A DNA stretch of 56,334 nt from Nannocystaceae bacterium. Lineage in GTDB: Bacteria > Myxococcota_A > Polyangia > Nannocystales > Nannocystaceae. This document shows, piece after piece, positions 1 to 8,650 of the stretch. Where the stretch lies: positions 1-56,334 of the forward strand of contig JAIBBS010000036.1 of the NCBI GenBank assembly GCA_019694555.1, read 5' to 3'. A program made the translations under genes and the position numbers. Under the pieces are notes generated by a model that made no database searches, was not told the DNA's origin, and saw only the letters and a list, made by a program, of their open reading frames with translations. The number at the start of each line of letters is the position of its first letter. Within the stretch, counting starts at the first letter, position 1.

Positions 1-2
1 AC

Positions 3-611
3 GAGGACCTGGTGATCGCGGACAACACGTTCGTGTGCGATCCGTACCCGCCGCACTACGACCCGAGTTGGCACGTGGTGGGGGTGTTCCTCGTCGACGC
101 GGCGGTGGGCGAGCTGCAGCTGGCGGGGTGGTTTCCGACCGGGTACGTGTCGAACAACTCGTGGCTCGAGGTCACCGACGCCGATGGCGACGGCGTGATG
201 GACCTGGTGCTCAACTTCGAAGCAGAGGCGGGCGTCACAGCGGGATATATGCGCGGCCGCGGCGACGGGACATTCGAGGAAGGGGTGTTGGTGCCGCTGG
301 ACGCGGACGACCCGCAGCTGCTGAGGCTCGAGACCCGCGCGGACCTCGACGGGGACGGCACACGCGAGTGGCTCGCGTTGGGCCCAGCACCCAGCGACAC
401 GGTCCAGTTGTATGTGCTCGGCTCGATACTCTCCGAGGCGGTGGTCGAGCCGTTCGTCACGCTCGAGGACCCGCACGCTGGCTACTCCCACACCTCGGGC
501 GGCGCGCACGGCGTGGACTTCAACGGCGACGGCGTCGACGACGTGTTCATGAACACGAGCCCACAGAAACCGCACGAACTGAGGCACTACGTCATGGTGT
601 CGGCGCCGTGA
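3..611 (+). CDS. FG-GAP/VCBS repeat protein, 3' part only
   Basis: The reading frame is open to the left window edge (Glu-Asp-Leu-Val-Ile-Ala-Asp precedes the first possible GTG at 12), so the gene starts outside the window. About 203 residues remain. Three Asp-rich loops of the D-x-D/N-G-D-G-x-x-D type are visible (DADGDGVMD, DLDGDGTRE, DFNGDGVDD). These are typical of FG-GAP/VCBS beta-propeller blades, which are calcium-binding repeats of extracellular proteins. The spacing of about 60 residues between loops fits propeller blades. It is convergent with the QueA-like gene. Substrate or partner cannot be inferred; secretion is likely from the family but the signal peptide would lie outside the window. 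Confidence 0.8.
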   Translation, partial: EDLVIADNTFVCDPYPPHYDPSWHVVGVFLVDAAVGELQLAGWFPTGYVSNNSWLEVTDADGDGVMDLVLNFEAEAGVTAGYMRGRGDGTFEEGVLVPLDADDPQLLRLETRADLDGDGTREWLALGPAPSDTVQLYVLGSILSEAVVEPFVTLEDPHAGYSHTSGGAHGVDFNGDGVDDVFMNTSPQKPHELRHYVMVSAP

Positions 612-705
612 CTTCGGTGCAGCAACGCGCTGACTCGCCGCCATTCCGATCGCTCCGCGCTCCGCGATCCAGCCGTCGTGTCGACCGACTGCTATCAGTC
701 TTCGG

Positions 706-1776
706 TCACGCCGCCGCGGACAGCGATCGCACCACGGGTTCGGCGGCTCCGCGCAACACCAGCGTGGAGTCGCCGAACTCGTGGATCGCGAGCTCGTGCG
801 ACAGCGCGTAGGCGTGGGCGCGCTCGAGCAGGGTGGCCGGGGCGAACGCGGACAGCAGTGCGTGATGGCTCGAGCCGGGCTCGTGCACGCCCGAGAGCAC
901 GCCGTCGACCTGCAGCAGCGTCACGCCGGGACCGAGGCGGTGGTCGGTGACGAACTCGCCGGCGCGCAGGCGTCCGCCGTGGGCGCGGGCGTTGCCCTCG
1001 AGTGCGCGCACCACCGAGGTGCCGACCGCGACGATGCGGCCGCCCGCGTCGCGGCTGCGCGCGATCTCGTCGACGGTCGTCTGCGGCAGCGCGTAGCGTT
1101 CGGGCAGCGGCAGCCGGCGATCGAGCGACGCGTCGCCCGTCGCCGACAAGCCGGCGGCGTGGGTCAGCCGCGACACGCCGATGCCGGCTGCGCGCAGGGC
1201 CAGCAGCGTGGCGATCGTCAGCGGGCGGCCTGCCGAGGGCATCTCCACCGACCACGGTCGGCCGGCGTAGCTGGTCTGCACCTCGGCGAGCTCGACATCG
1301 CGATCGAGGTAGGCGTACTGCACCGGGCGTCCGTGCCGCAGCAGCAGCGCCCACGCCTGCGCCTGGTCGCGATCGAACGCGACCTCGAGCAGCCGCGGCG
1401 CGTACGGATCCACCGCGACGACCTCGAGCCGTCCGCCGCCCTCGATCGCGAGCGCGTCGCCGACCAGCAGCACCGGCGGTGGTTCGCGCCGATCGGTGTC
1501 GGTGTGCCAGTCGCCCGGGCCCATCAGCACCGCGGGCCAGCGTCCGTGGGTCGGCGGGCCTGCGAAGCGCAGCTCGAGCCGGGCGTCGCGCGAGGCTGCG
1601 CGCACCGCCAGCGACGCCGGCATCGTCGCAGCGTCGTTGACCACCACGCGATCGCCCGCGCGCAGCAGCTGCGGCAGCGCACCCACGGTGCGCTCGACGA
1701 TCGCGTCGCCTGCAGGATCGATCACCAACAGGCGCTGACGGTCGCCGCCCTTGTGCGGTGTGGCCCGGGCCTTCAT
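706..1776 (-). CDS. QueA-like S-adenosylmethionine:tRNA ribosyltransferase-isomerase family protein
   Basis: This 356-residue protein has the length and fold landmarks of QueA, which transfers and isomerises the ribosyl part of SAM onto 7-aminomethyl-7-deazaguanine in tRNA during queuosine synthesis. Recognisable blocks are RIVAVGTSVVRALEG, the G-V-H-E-P-G-S-S-H block that replaces the usual N-F-H-L-P-K-S, and the C-terminal EFGDSTLVL. The N-terminal block reads GDRVVVNDAATMPASL where canonical QueA has a V-x-N-x-T-R-V-x-P-A-R-L type motif, so the Thr-Arg and the final Arg are missing. It may be a divergent QueA or a paralogue with another substrate. It overlaps the SDR gene by 4 bp (ATGA) and has its own strong ribosome binding site. 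No other queuosine gene is in the window. Confidence 0.8.
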   Translation of the reverse strand: MKARATPHKGGDRQRLLVIDPAGDAIVERTVGALPQLLRAGDRVVVNDAATMPASLAVRAASRDARLELRFAGPPTHGRWPAVLMGPGDWHTDTDRREPPPVLLVGDALAIEGGGRLEVVAVDPYAPRLLEVAFDRDQAQAWALLLRHGRPVQYAYLDRDVELAEVQTSYAGRPWSVEMPSAGRPLTIATLLALRAAGIGVSRLTHAAGLSATGDASLDRRLPLPERYALPQTTVDEIARSRDAGGRIVAVGTSVVRALEGNARAHGGRLRAGEFVTDHRLGPGVTLLQVDGVLSGVHEPGSSHHALLSAFAPATLLERAHAYALSHELAIHEFGDSTLVLRGAAEPVVRSLSAAA

Positions 1777-2528
1777 GCCGCCACCTCCTGCGCCGACGCG
1801 GCGGTGCGGACCTCGCCGGTGCGGCCGTGCTGCAGCGTGTCCACGATGCGGGCGACGATGCGCGCGGCGACGTCGTCGGGTTGCTGCAGGCTGCTGCGAT
1901 CGGCGTCGGGGATCGCGTCGGCGTGCATCGCGGTGTCCATCTCGCCGGGGTCGATCGCCAGCGACGCGACACCGGTGCCGGTGAGCTCGGCGTCCCAGAT
2001 CCGCGCGAGGTGATCGAGCGCGGCCTTGGACGCACCGTAGGCGCCCCAGCGCGGATAGGCCTCGACCGCCGCGTCCGAGCTGATGTGCACGAGCAGGCCG
2101 CGGCCCGCGAGCACCATCGCGCCGACGACCGCGTGCGACAGCCGAAACGGCGCGAGCACGTTGACCGCGAAGGTGTGATCGAAGACCTCCGGCGCGGTGT
2201 CGGCGAGCAGCGGCAACGGCACGGTGCCGAGGCTGCTGGCGTTGTGGATCACGATCGACGGCGGGCCCAGCGTCGCGGCGATCTCGGCCACGATCGCCGG
2301 CACGCGCGTGCGCTCGGCGACGTCGGCCACCAGCGCGAGCACCGGGTTGCCGTGTTCGCGCACGGCCGCGGCGGCCTGCGCGAGCGCGTCGGCGTCGCGG
2401 GCGATCATCGCCACGGCGGCGCCGGCAGCAGCGGCACGGTGGGCGAGCGCGAGGCCCAGGCCCCGGCTCGCGCCGCTGACCAGCACGACCTCGCCGTGCA
2501 AGGGTGATGGAGTTCGTCGTGGGTTCAC
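1773..2528 (-). CDS. Short-chain dehydrogenase/reductase (SDR)
   Basis: A classical SDR of about 251 residues: the Rossmann motif VSGASRGLGLA lies near the N-terminus, H-N-A-S-S stands where N-N-A-G is usual, the catalytic Ser is in HISSDAAVEAYPRW, and the Y-x-x-x-K pair is in YGASKAALDHL. It should be a cytoplasmic NAD(P)-dependent oxidoreductase of unknown substrate. The open frame runs further upstream, but that extension is Arg/Ala-rich and antisense-like, so the GTG at 2528, ten codons before the beta-strand leading to the Rossmann motif, is the chosen start. It is coupled to the QueA-like gene through a 4-bp overlap, suggesting co-translation. Confidence 0.88.
   Translation of the reverse strand: MNPRRTPSPLHGEVVLVSGASRGLGLALAHRAAAAGAAVAMIARDADALAQAAAAVREHGNPVLALVADVAERTRVPAIVAEIAATLGPPSIVIHNASSLGTVPLPLLADTAPEVFDHTFAVNVLAPFRLSHAVVGAMVLAGRGLLVHISSDAAVEAYPRWGAYGASKAALDHLARIWDAELTGTGVASLAIDPGEMDTAMHADAIPDADRSSLQQPDDVAARIVARIVDTLQHGRTGEVRTAASAQEVAA
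1781..1789 (-). promoter_or_regulatory. Strong Shine-Dalgarno for the QueA-like gene
   Basis: On the minus strand this reads AGGAGGTGG, with the AGGAGG core 7 nt before the ATG at 1776. It lies inside the 3' end of the SDR gene, so the QueA-like start is supported independently of the ATGA overlap. Good Shine-Dalgarno sites are uncommon in this window, which makes this one informative. Confidence 0.7.
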
Positions 2529-2619
2529 GAAGGCAGGATGGTCCGCCGCGGCCGACACGTCAGCCGCGTGGCCAATGGATTGGCCGGCGGTCCACCGCTT
2601 GGCCGCGTCCGCGCGCGGC

Positions 2620-5600
2620 TCAGCCGGTGTGCGCGCGCGCGCCGAAGGAGAACCGGCGCACGCGAGCGGGCAGGGGCCCGAGCGCGACGACCAGCTGCGT
2701 GCCCCAGCGCTCGTCGGCCAGCGCACCGCGCAGCGCGTCGCGGCACGCGGGCTCGTCGGTGCCGGCCTGCGGCGGTGGGCCGAGCCACGCGGTCATGACC
2801 TCGCGCAGCGTCGCGCCCTCGGGCGCGGCATCGATGCGCTCGATCAGGCTCGAGCCCTGCTCGGGATCACCGACCATCATCGCCACCAGCAGCGTCACCG
2901 GACCGAACGGCACCGCGACGTTGTCGTGCCGCAGCAGTGCCGTGTCCTCGCGCGTCAGCGTGCTGCGGAGCACGCGGTAGATGTTGACGAAGCGCTTGAT
3001 CGCGCGCGGCGACTTCTGCACCAGCGGCACCAGGGCCTGCAGCGCGCGGCGTTCGTCGCGGTCGATGGTGATCACGCGCGAGCGCAGCAACGCCTCGTCG
3101 TCCTTGGCCTGATCTCTCTCGGGGGCGGGCACCTGCAGCGTGTCGGTCGCGGGGCCCGATGCGGTGTCCTGCACGGCAGCGGGGGCGTCCGTGGCCTGCA
3201 CCGCCGGCGTGCCGGTGCCGGCCAGGCCGGCGGCAGCGGGGGCGTCCGCGGCCTGCACCGCCGGCGTGCCGGTGCCGACCAGCGGCGAGGCCAACCCGGG
3301 CATGCCGCCGCCGTCGTCGGCAGCACCGTCGTCCGACGCTGGCGGCGGGGTCCCCGACTCGACGTCGGGCCCGGCGACGTCGGCGTCGTCGCTCGCCGCG
3401 TTGGCCTCGCCGGCCGCCACCTTCGGCTTGGGCCGATCGGGTCGCACGACCAAGGTGGGATCGAGCTGCGGGATCTGGATCGCCTCGGTCGTGGTGACCA
3501 GCTCCGCGACCAGGGCCTGGGCACCCAGCGTGGTCATGCGCGGCACCCAGTACGGGATCTGGAAGATCTTCTCGAGGTAGTCGCGAGGCTGCGCGAGGCC
3601 CTCGAAGGTGTCGCGCAGCTGCGGGAGCGAGCGCTCGTCGGCATCGCGCAGCTGACCGGCGTGGTGTTCCTGCAGCGAGCCCACCAACCAGCGCTCGTCG
3701 ACCGCGACCACCACCACGAACAGCGGGAATGCCAGCAGCAGGTGGACTGCGCCGAGCACCTCGACCACGCGCGAGGGCGGGCAGCGATCGAGGTCGTCGA
3801 TGTACAGCACGATGCGCTCGATGGTCGGGTGCATCGGCCAGCTGATCTCGATCACGGCCTGGCTGCCGTCGAAGCCGATCTCGACGCAGCGCGCACCGTC
3901 GTGATCGCGGATCTCCCAGCGCGTGCCGTCGTCGACCTTGCGCACCTCGGGGCCGCGCAGCGGCGCGTTGCGGCGCAGCAGCTCCGCGAGCTTGGGTGGG
4001 ATCACGGCGGGCTGCGCGACGTCGACCAGCTTCGCGGCGACCTCGGCGAGCTTGCCGTGTCGATCGACCAGCTTGCCGTCTTGGTTTCGCTTGCCCAGCG
4101 GCTCGTCGTCGCGCGAGCGCAGATCGACCAGGTACGGCAGCGTGGCCTCGTCGACGTGCTCGTCGTGGTGCTTGCGCCGGCGATCGAGGATCGCATAGCG
4201 GCCGTCGCGAGCGAACACCTTCACGCGATCCTCCACACGCTCGACCCTCGCGAGCACGAACGGATCGTCGTCGTCGAGCGCCGCGAAGGCGCTGCACAAC
4301 GCCGCGGGCGCGCTGGCCTCCGCGAGCCCGTCGACGTCGGCCTTGCTCACGCGGTGGGTGTGCGGCCGCACCAGGCGGCCGAGGCGATCGAAGTCGCGGC
4401 GCACCAGCGCGGGCAGACCCAGATGCTTGCGGTAGTCGCTGCTCGCGGCACGATCGGCGAGGAAGTCCGCCAGCTGCTCGCCGGGGTACAGCCGCGCGAT
4501 CTCGCCGCGCAGCTGCTCGACCCGCGCGCGCTCGACGTCGTGCTCCGCGCGCGCCTGTTCGACCGCGCGGGCCTCCTCGCGCAGGCGCTCGAGCGCCTCA
4601 CGGTCGACCTCCTGCTTGGAGCGCTCGAGCTCGAGCATCGCCTCCTGGAAGCGTTCGATCGCTCGCAGCAACGCGTCGCTGCGGCCCATCGCGGTCTGCA
4701 CCCACTTGAGCAGCAGCGGCATCGCGGCCGCGACCGCAGCGATGTTGGGGAACCACTGCAGGTGCCACGCGACCAGCAGCAGCACGATCAGCAATGCGAT
4801 GGCCGACATCAGCCACCACGCCGCGGGTCCGGTGAACAGCGAGCGCGCGGCCTGCAGCGTGCGCGGCATCGCCTTGATCACCGCGCCGACGCGGTTGCTC
4901 CGCAGCACGATCGCATCCCAGAGTTCGCGCGCCGCGGCGATGCCGAGGGTGCTCTCGATGTCCGCGATCGGCTGCTTGAGCTTCTTGTGCCGCCGCAGGA
5001 TCTCGATCTGGTACGCCAGCGTCCGCTCGCGCGCGGCCTGCTCGCGGCGTCGCGCGTCGAGCCGCAGCTGCGCCAGCTCGAGCGCCTGCTTGGCGTCGTG
5101 CCGGCGGCTCTCGGCGTCGTCGAGCCGGTGCAGCAGGCTCTCCCACTGTCGCTGCTCCGCGCCGGCCTCGTCGGTGACGTGCGCGTGCAGCCGGTCGAAG
5201 ATGTGCGCGACCAGGCTGGCCCACAGATCGACCTCGACGTAGTTCCACGCGTTGAACTCGACCTGGACCACGTGGCCCACGTAGCCCGGCGTGGGCACGC
5301 CGGCGATCTCGCGCCGCCGTCGCGTCGCCGCGGCGAAGCCGTCGATGCGCTCGCGCAGCCGTCGCATGAAGTAGCTCTTGCCCGAGCCCCACTCGCCGAA
5401 CAGGCCGATCGACAGCGGTGGATCGACGCCGTCGGACGCGACCAGCCGCGCGATCGCATCGACCTCGAGCGAGAAGCCCAGCACGTCGCGGCCGTCGAGG
5501 CCGTCGCCGCCGAATGCCGGCACCAACGCGCCGTCGGGCTCGCGCGGGTGCTGCGGTTCGGGCGGATCCGAGGGGTCGGCGCGCGGCGGGTTGTCACGCA

Positions 5601-6726
5601 GCTCGCGACGGACCTCGGGGAACAGATCGATGACGTGGCAGCCCTCGAGATCGAACAGGCCCACCAGCAGATCGCGGCTGCGGATGACCGTGTCGCTCGC
5701 GGCGGTCGAGGCTCGCACCGCCAGCGCGACCGCCAACGCGGCGTGCGACGACATCGGCGGCAGCGCCCCGGCGGGCTCGCTGGCGCGGTACGGCGGTGCG
5801 TCGAAGTCGGCGGTGCGCAGGCGCTGCAGCAGCTTGGCGCGGTCGATGCCCGCGTGCGTGAAGGCCTGCCGCGTGGGCCCGTCCTTGGCGTCGTACAGTG
5901 CGAGCAGCAGGTGTTCGACGTGGACCTGCGGGCCGTTGCCGCGCAGCGCGTCCGCCAATCCCAGCGCCGCGCGGGACGAGGGCGAGAACGCGAAGTCGGC
6001 GACCAGCCGCGGCACCACGCGCAGCGCCGGCGAGCCGCCGGCGAAGCGCCGGAACGCCCGCACCGAGGTCACACGGCGCGCGTAGGGGCTGCCCGCGACG
6101 TAGAGCACCGTCGGTCCGGGACCTCGCCGCAGGAACGCGCGCGCGGTTTCGAGGTCGTGGCCCGCGATGGCCGAACCAACCGCGTGCAGGATCGACGCGT
6201 GCAGCCGCAGCTGCGCCTCGGTCAGCGGCTTGCCGGCCTCGCCATCGACGTCGAGCACCAGCGCGGCCTCGATCTCGGCTGCCAGCGCCTTCGCATCGAG
6301 CTGCGCCATGGCCAACAGCTCTTGCACCGCGAGGTCGGGCTCGTGCAGCACCGCGAGCGCGAGCAACAGATCGTCGAGCACGCGGTCGGCCGCGAGCCGC
6401 TCGTTCGCCGCGAGCGTCATCGCGAGTGCGCGCCGCACGTCGCCGTCGACCGCGACGTCGCCGCTCCACATCGGCACCGTGTCGGTCTTCGCAGACAGGC
6501 GCACGCGATCGATGGCCTCGCGCGACGCGGTGAGCGAGGGGAATCGCGCCAGCGAGTCGAGCGCGGCCACCAGCGCGTGCACGGGCGTCAGCAGCCCGCG
6601 ACCGCGCAGCGGACCTTCGACCACGCCGCCGCTCGCGACGAGCGCGACCTTGTCCAGCAGACCGTCGTCGACGAGCAGCAGGCCGTGCTCGTCGGCGATC
6701 GAGGCCAGGGTCCACGGCTGCTGCAT
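2620..6726 (-). CDS. KAP-family P-loop NTPase with N-terminal Clp-N-like repeats
   Basis: This is a 1368-residue protein. The KAP NTPase core has Walker A GLFGEWGSGKS (about 441-451) and Walker B IVLYIDDLDRCPPSR (about 972-986), with two hydrophobic segments (about 636-656 and 661-677) between them and flanking coiled-coil-rich stretches (about 530-580 and 685-745). These membrane insertions between the Walker motifs are a known KAP feature. The N-terminal 380 residues contain at least two helical repeats resembling the Clp N-domain: about 247-304 (HVEHLLLALYDAKDGPTRQA) and about 326-373 (SRDLLVGLFDLEGCHVIDLF). A weaker one lies at about 98-156. A low-complexity Pro/Ala/Asp segment (about 1100-1205) carries a 19-residue tandem repeat. 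KAP proteins are membrane-anchored NTPases, some linked to phage exclusion; the role here is not known. It starts at ATG 6726 and is flanked by an ABC permease and an SDR on the same strand. Confidence 0.85.
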   Translation of the reverse strand: MQQPWTLASIADEHGLLLVDDGLLDKVALVASGGVVEGPLRGRGLLTPVHALVAALDSLARFPSLTASREAIDRVRLSAKTDTVPMWSGDVAVDGDVRRALAMTLAANERLAADRVLDDLLLALAVLHEPDLAVQELLAMAQLDAKALAAEIEAALVLDVDGEAGKPLTEAQLRLHASILHAVGSAIAGHDLETARAFLRRGPGPTVLYVAGSPYARRVTSVRAFRRFAGGSPALRVVPRLVADFAFSPSSRAALGLADALRGNGPQVHVEHLLLALYDAKDGPTRQAFTHAGIDRAKLLQRLRTADFDAPPYRASEPAGALPPMSSHAALAVALAVRASTAASDTVIRSRDLLVGLFDLEGCHVIDLFPEVRRELRDNPPRADPSDPPEPQHPREPDGALVPAFGGDGLDGRDVLGFSLEVDAIARLVASDGVDPPLSIGLFGEWGSGKSYFMRRLRERIDGFAAATRRRREIAGVPTPGYVGHVVQVEFNAWNYVEVDLWASLVAHIFDRLHAHVTDEAGAEQRQWESLLHRLDDAESRRHDAKQALELAQLRLDARRREQAARERTLAYQIEILRRHKKLKQPIADIESTLGIAAARELWDAIVLRSNRVGAVIKAMPRTLQAARSLFTGPAAWWLMSAIALLIVLLLVAWHLQWFPNIAAVAAAMPLLLKWVQTAMGRSDALLRAIERFQEAMLELERSKQEVDREALERLREEARAVEQARAEHDVERARVEQLRGEIARLYPGEQLADFLADRAASSDYRKHLGLPALVRRDFDRLGRLVRPHTHRVSKADVDGLAEASAPAALCSAFAALDDDDPFVLARVERVEDRVKVFARDGRYAILDRRRKHHDEHVDEATLPYLVDLRSRDDEPLGKRNQDGKLVDRHGKLAEVAAKLVDVAQPAVIPPKLAELLRRNAPLRGPEVRKVDDGTRWEIRDHDGARCVEIGFDGSQAVIEISWPMHPTIERIVLYIDDLDRCPPSRVVEVLGAVHLLLAFPLFVVVVAVDERWLVGSLQEHHAGQLRDADERSLPQLRDTFEGLAQPRDYLEKIFQIPYWVPRMTTLGAQALVAELVTTTEAIQIPQLDPTLVVRPDRPKPKVAAGEANAASDDADVAGPDVESGTPPPASDDGAADDGGGMPGLASPLVGTGTPAVQAADAPAAAGLAGTGTPAVQATDAPAAVQDTASGPATDTLQVPAPERDQAKDDEALLRSRVITIDRDERRALQALVPLVQKSPRAIKRFVNIYRVLRSTLTREDTALLRHDNVAVPFGPVTLLVAMMVGDPEQGSSLIERIDAAPEGATLREVMTAWLGPPPQAGTDEPACRDALRGALADERWGTQLVVALGPLPARVRRFSFGARAHTG
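3163..3276 (-). repeat. 57-bp tandem duplication inside the KAP gene
   Basis: Two consecutive 19-codon units begin with GTGTPAVQA and carry D-A-P-A-A in the middle (residues about 1151-1169 and 1170-1188). The DNA units are nearly identical over their first two thirds and keep frame. The duplication sits in the Pro/Ala-rich linker after the P-loop core, so it changes linker length and not the catalytic domain. It may be length-variable between strains. Confidence 0.75.
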
Positions 6727-6807
6727 CGCGCCGTCGCAAGCCTCGCGCCCGCGCCGCGGCAGGTCAATCGCGATGCGACGCTGGCCGTTCGATCACCGCG
6801 GCCGCGA

Positions 6808-7857
6808 TCACTGCCACCGGAACACCCGCACAGCGATCACGAACGACAGGGCGCCCCACAGCCCCAGCGCGAGCAGCTCGGGGCCCACCTCCGCGAGGCC
6901 CAGGCCCTCGTTCATGACCTTGCGCAGCGCGTCGTTGAGCGCCGCCAGTGGCAGCACGCGGATGATCGGCAGCGCGACCTCGGGGAAGCGCTCGTAGCTG
7001 AAGAACGAGCCGCCCAGCAGCCACATCGGCAGCATGAACAGGTTGGCCAGCCCCGAGGCGGTCTCGGTCGAGCGCGGGCGCGCGGCCAGCAGCATCGCGA
7101 TGCCGGTCAAGGTCAGCGCGCCCCAGATCGCGACCAGCGACAGCGTCAACAACGAGCCGCGGACCGGCACGCCGAACACCAGCCAGCCGAAGCCGACCAA
7201 CGCGACGACCTCCGCGACCAGGAACAACAGCCGCGAGAGCATGAACGACAGCAGGAAGTGCGCGCGCGACATCGGCGTCGCGGCCAGGCGCTTGAGCAGC
7301 TTGCGGCGCCGCGCGTCGACCACCGCGAAGCCGATGCCCCAGATCGCCGAGCCCATGATGTTGAGGCCGATGAGGCCGGGAACGAGGAAGTCGATGTAGC
7401 GCGCGCCGGGCTCGGAGCGCACGTCGTCCTGCGCGACCACGCGGGGCTCGCTGCCGGCGCGACGCTGCACGACCGCATCGACCGCGAGTCGGGCGGTGCG
7501 CGCCTCGGGGCGCATCTCGTCGAAGCGGTAGACCCAGCCGTCGTCGCGCACGGCGGGGATCACCAGCAGATCGATCTTGCCGGTCGCGAGCGCACGTGCG
7601 GCGGCGTCGTCGTCGAGCACCTGCGCGGTGATGCCATCGTCGGCCTCGAGCGCGGCTGCGACCTCGTCGGCATGCGCGCCGCTGCGCGCGACTGCAACGT
7701 GGGCCTGTGGCGGCGGCGACTCGCGGAAGGCGATGCCCAGCGCGACCGCGAGCACGATGGGAAAGCCGAAGGTCCAGAACACCGCGCCGGGATCGCGGAT
7801 GAACTCGCGCAGGCGCGAGAGCGTGAGCTCGATCAGCGGAGAGTGGAACTCGGCCAT
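6808..7857 (-). CDS. ABC-2 type transporter permease
   Basis: A 349-residue polytopic protein. One N-terminal membrane helix (around FWTFGFPIVLAVALGIAF) is followed by a large soluble loop of about 120 residues and then five or so membrane helices, the layout of ABC2_membrane_3 export permeases. The block LVPGLIGLNIMGSAIWGIGF is typical of the family. No ATPase gene is adjacent. The only ABC ATPase in the window is at 37262-38239, about 29 kb away, and is of the DrrA/CcmA export class that pairs with such permeases. The ATG at 7857 is chosen; an in-frame ATG at 7881 lies inside a TATGCT hexamer that looks like a -10 element (7877-7882, preceded by TGC), arguing against it. Confidence 0.85.
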   Translation of the reverse strand: MAEFHSPLIELTLSRLREFIRDPGAVFWTFGFPIVLAVALGIAFRESPPPQAHVAVARSGAHADEVAAALEADDGITAQVLDDDAAARALATGKIDLLVIPAVRDDGWVYRFDEMRPEARTARLAVDAVVQRRAGSEPRVVAQDDVRSEPGARYIDFLVPGLIGLNIMGSAIWGIGFAVVDARRRKLLKRLAATPMSRAHFLLSFMLSRLLFLVAEVVALVGFGWLVFGVPVRGSLLTLSLVAIWGALTLTGIAMLLAARPRSTETASGLANLFMLPMWLLGGSFFSYERFPEVALPIIRVLPLAALNDALRKVMNEGLGLAEVGPELLALGLWGALSFVIAVRVFRWQ

Positions 7858-7876
7858 GCGCGACGCGGGCGGCGGC

Positions 7877-7882
7877 AGCATA
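7877..7882 (-). promoter_or_regulatory. Extended -10-like element before the ABC permease
   Basis: On the minus strand this is TATGCT preceded by TGC, an extended -10 form (TGnTAnnnT). It ends 19 nt before the chosen ATG at 7857 and lies between the ECF sigma gene and the permease, so the permease may have its own promoter. Confidence 0.35.
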
Positions 7883-7899
7883 GCACCTGCGCCGGCGGC

Positions 7900-8520
7900 T
7901 CAGCTGCCGTCGTCGACTGCGAGCGTGCGCGCGAGCTCGTGCAGGCGCTGCTTGATGCGTTCGAAGCGTTTGCGCAGCGCCGCGCTCAGCCGCCGGCGGG
8001 CCTCGGGCGTGGGCACCTCGGGGTCGAGGATCATCGCGATCTCGTCCCACGGCAGCCGACGATCGATCCGCAGCACCAACAGCGTGCGCTCGTCCTCGTC
8101 GAGACGGTCGCGCAGCTGCGCGACCGCGGCCTTCACCTCGGTGCGCAGGTGCGGCAGCGTCCGCGTGCGCACGTGGTCGACGACCGCGGCGACCTCGGGC
8201 ACGTCGGACAGCGCCGCGACGCGCCCACGCTTGCGCGCCGCGTCACGGCGGGCGCGCGCGAGCGCGTGGTAGGCCAGCCGATACGACCAGGTGCGAAAGG
8301 TCGACTCGCCGCGAAAGCCCGGCAGCCCGCGCCACAGGTCCTCGCAGTAGTCGGAGAAGATGTCGGCGCTCAGCTGCGGGTGACCGGTCGCGACCACGAG
8401 GAAGCCGAGGATCTCGGGGCCGTAGCCCTTGATTGCAGCGGTCGCCGCAGCGGCGAGATCGCCGTCGGCGCGTCGCGCCGCGATGACCTGCTCGAGCTCC
8501 TCGCGTCGGGCGGGCTCCAC
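7900..8520 (-). CDS. ECF-type RNA polymerase sigma factor
   Basis: A 206-residue sigma-70-like regulator. Region 2 is visible as ADIFSDYCEDLWRGL followed by GFRGESTFRTWSYRLAYHAL, the -10-recognition helix area. Region 4 is at the C-terminus (DEDERTLLVLRIDRRLPWDEI, then a helix-turn-helix). ECF factors direct RNA polymerase to regulons for envelope or stress responses, usually held by an anti-sigma factor. No anti-sigma gene is adjacent; the neighbours are an ABC permease downstream and a di-heme lipoprotein upstream, all on the minus strand. It starts at a GTG with a TAGCAT hexamer 6 nt upstream. Confidence 0.85.
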   Translation of the reverse strand: MEPARREELEQVIAARRADGDLAAAATAAIKGYGPEILGFLVVATGHPQLSADIFSDYCEDLWRGLPGFRGESTFRTWSYRLAYHALARARRDAARKRGRVAALSDVPEVAAVVDHVRTRTLPHLRTEVKAAVAQLRDRLDEDERTLLVLRIDRRLPWDEIAMILDPEVPTPEARRRLSAALRKRFERIKQRLHELARTLAVDDGS

Positions 8521-8526
8521 CGCGGC

Positions 8527-8532
8527 ATGCTA
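8527..8532 (-). promoter_or_regulatory. -10-like TAGCAT, 6 nt before the ECF sigma start
   Basis: The minus strand reads GG-TAGCAT, then 6 nt, then the GTG start. Transcription starting 6-7 nt after the hexamer would begin at the start codon, giving a leaderless mRNA. It belongs to the recurring motif set described in the findings. Confidence 0.5.
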
Positions 8533-8650
8533 CCGCGACGGGCCGAGACGACGCCAGCGCGCGCGACGCGACGCGTCGGTGGTGGTGCGCTGCAGGTGGC
8601 TTGCCGGAGCTCGCGTCGAGCGAAGCGGACGAGCCGCCGTCGGTGTAGCA

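Noticed and set aside
2620..8520. KAP NTPase, ABC permease and ECF sigma factor as a phage-defence island
   Set aside because: No nuclease, toxin, restriction or reverse-transcriptase gene is near, and there are no mobility genes. A defence role for KAP alone is possible but the neighbourhood does not support an island.
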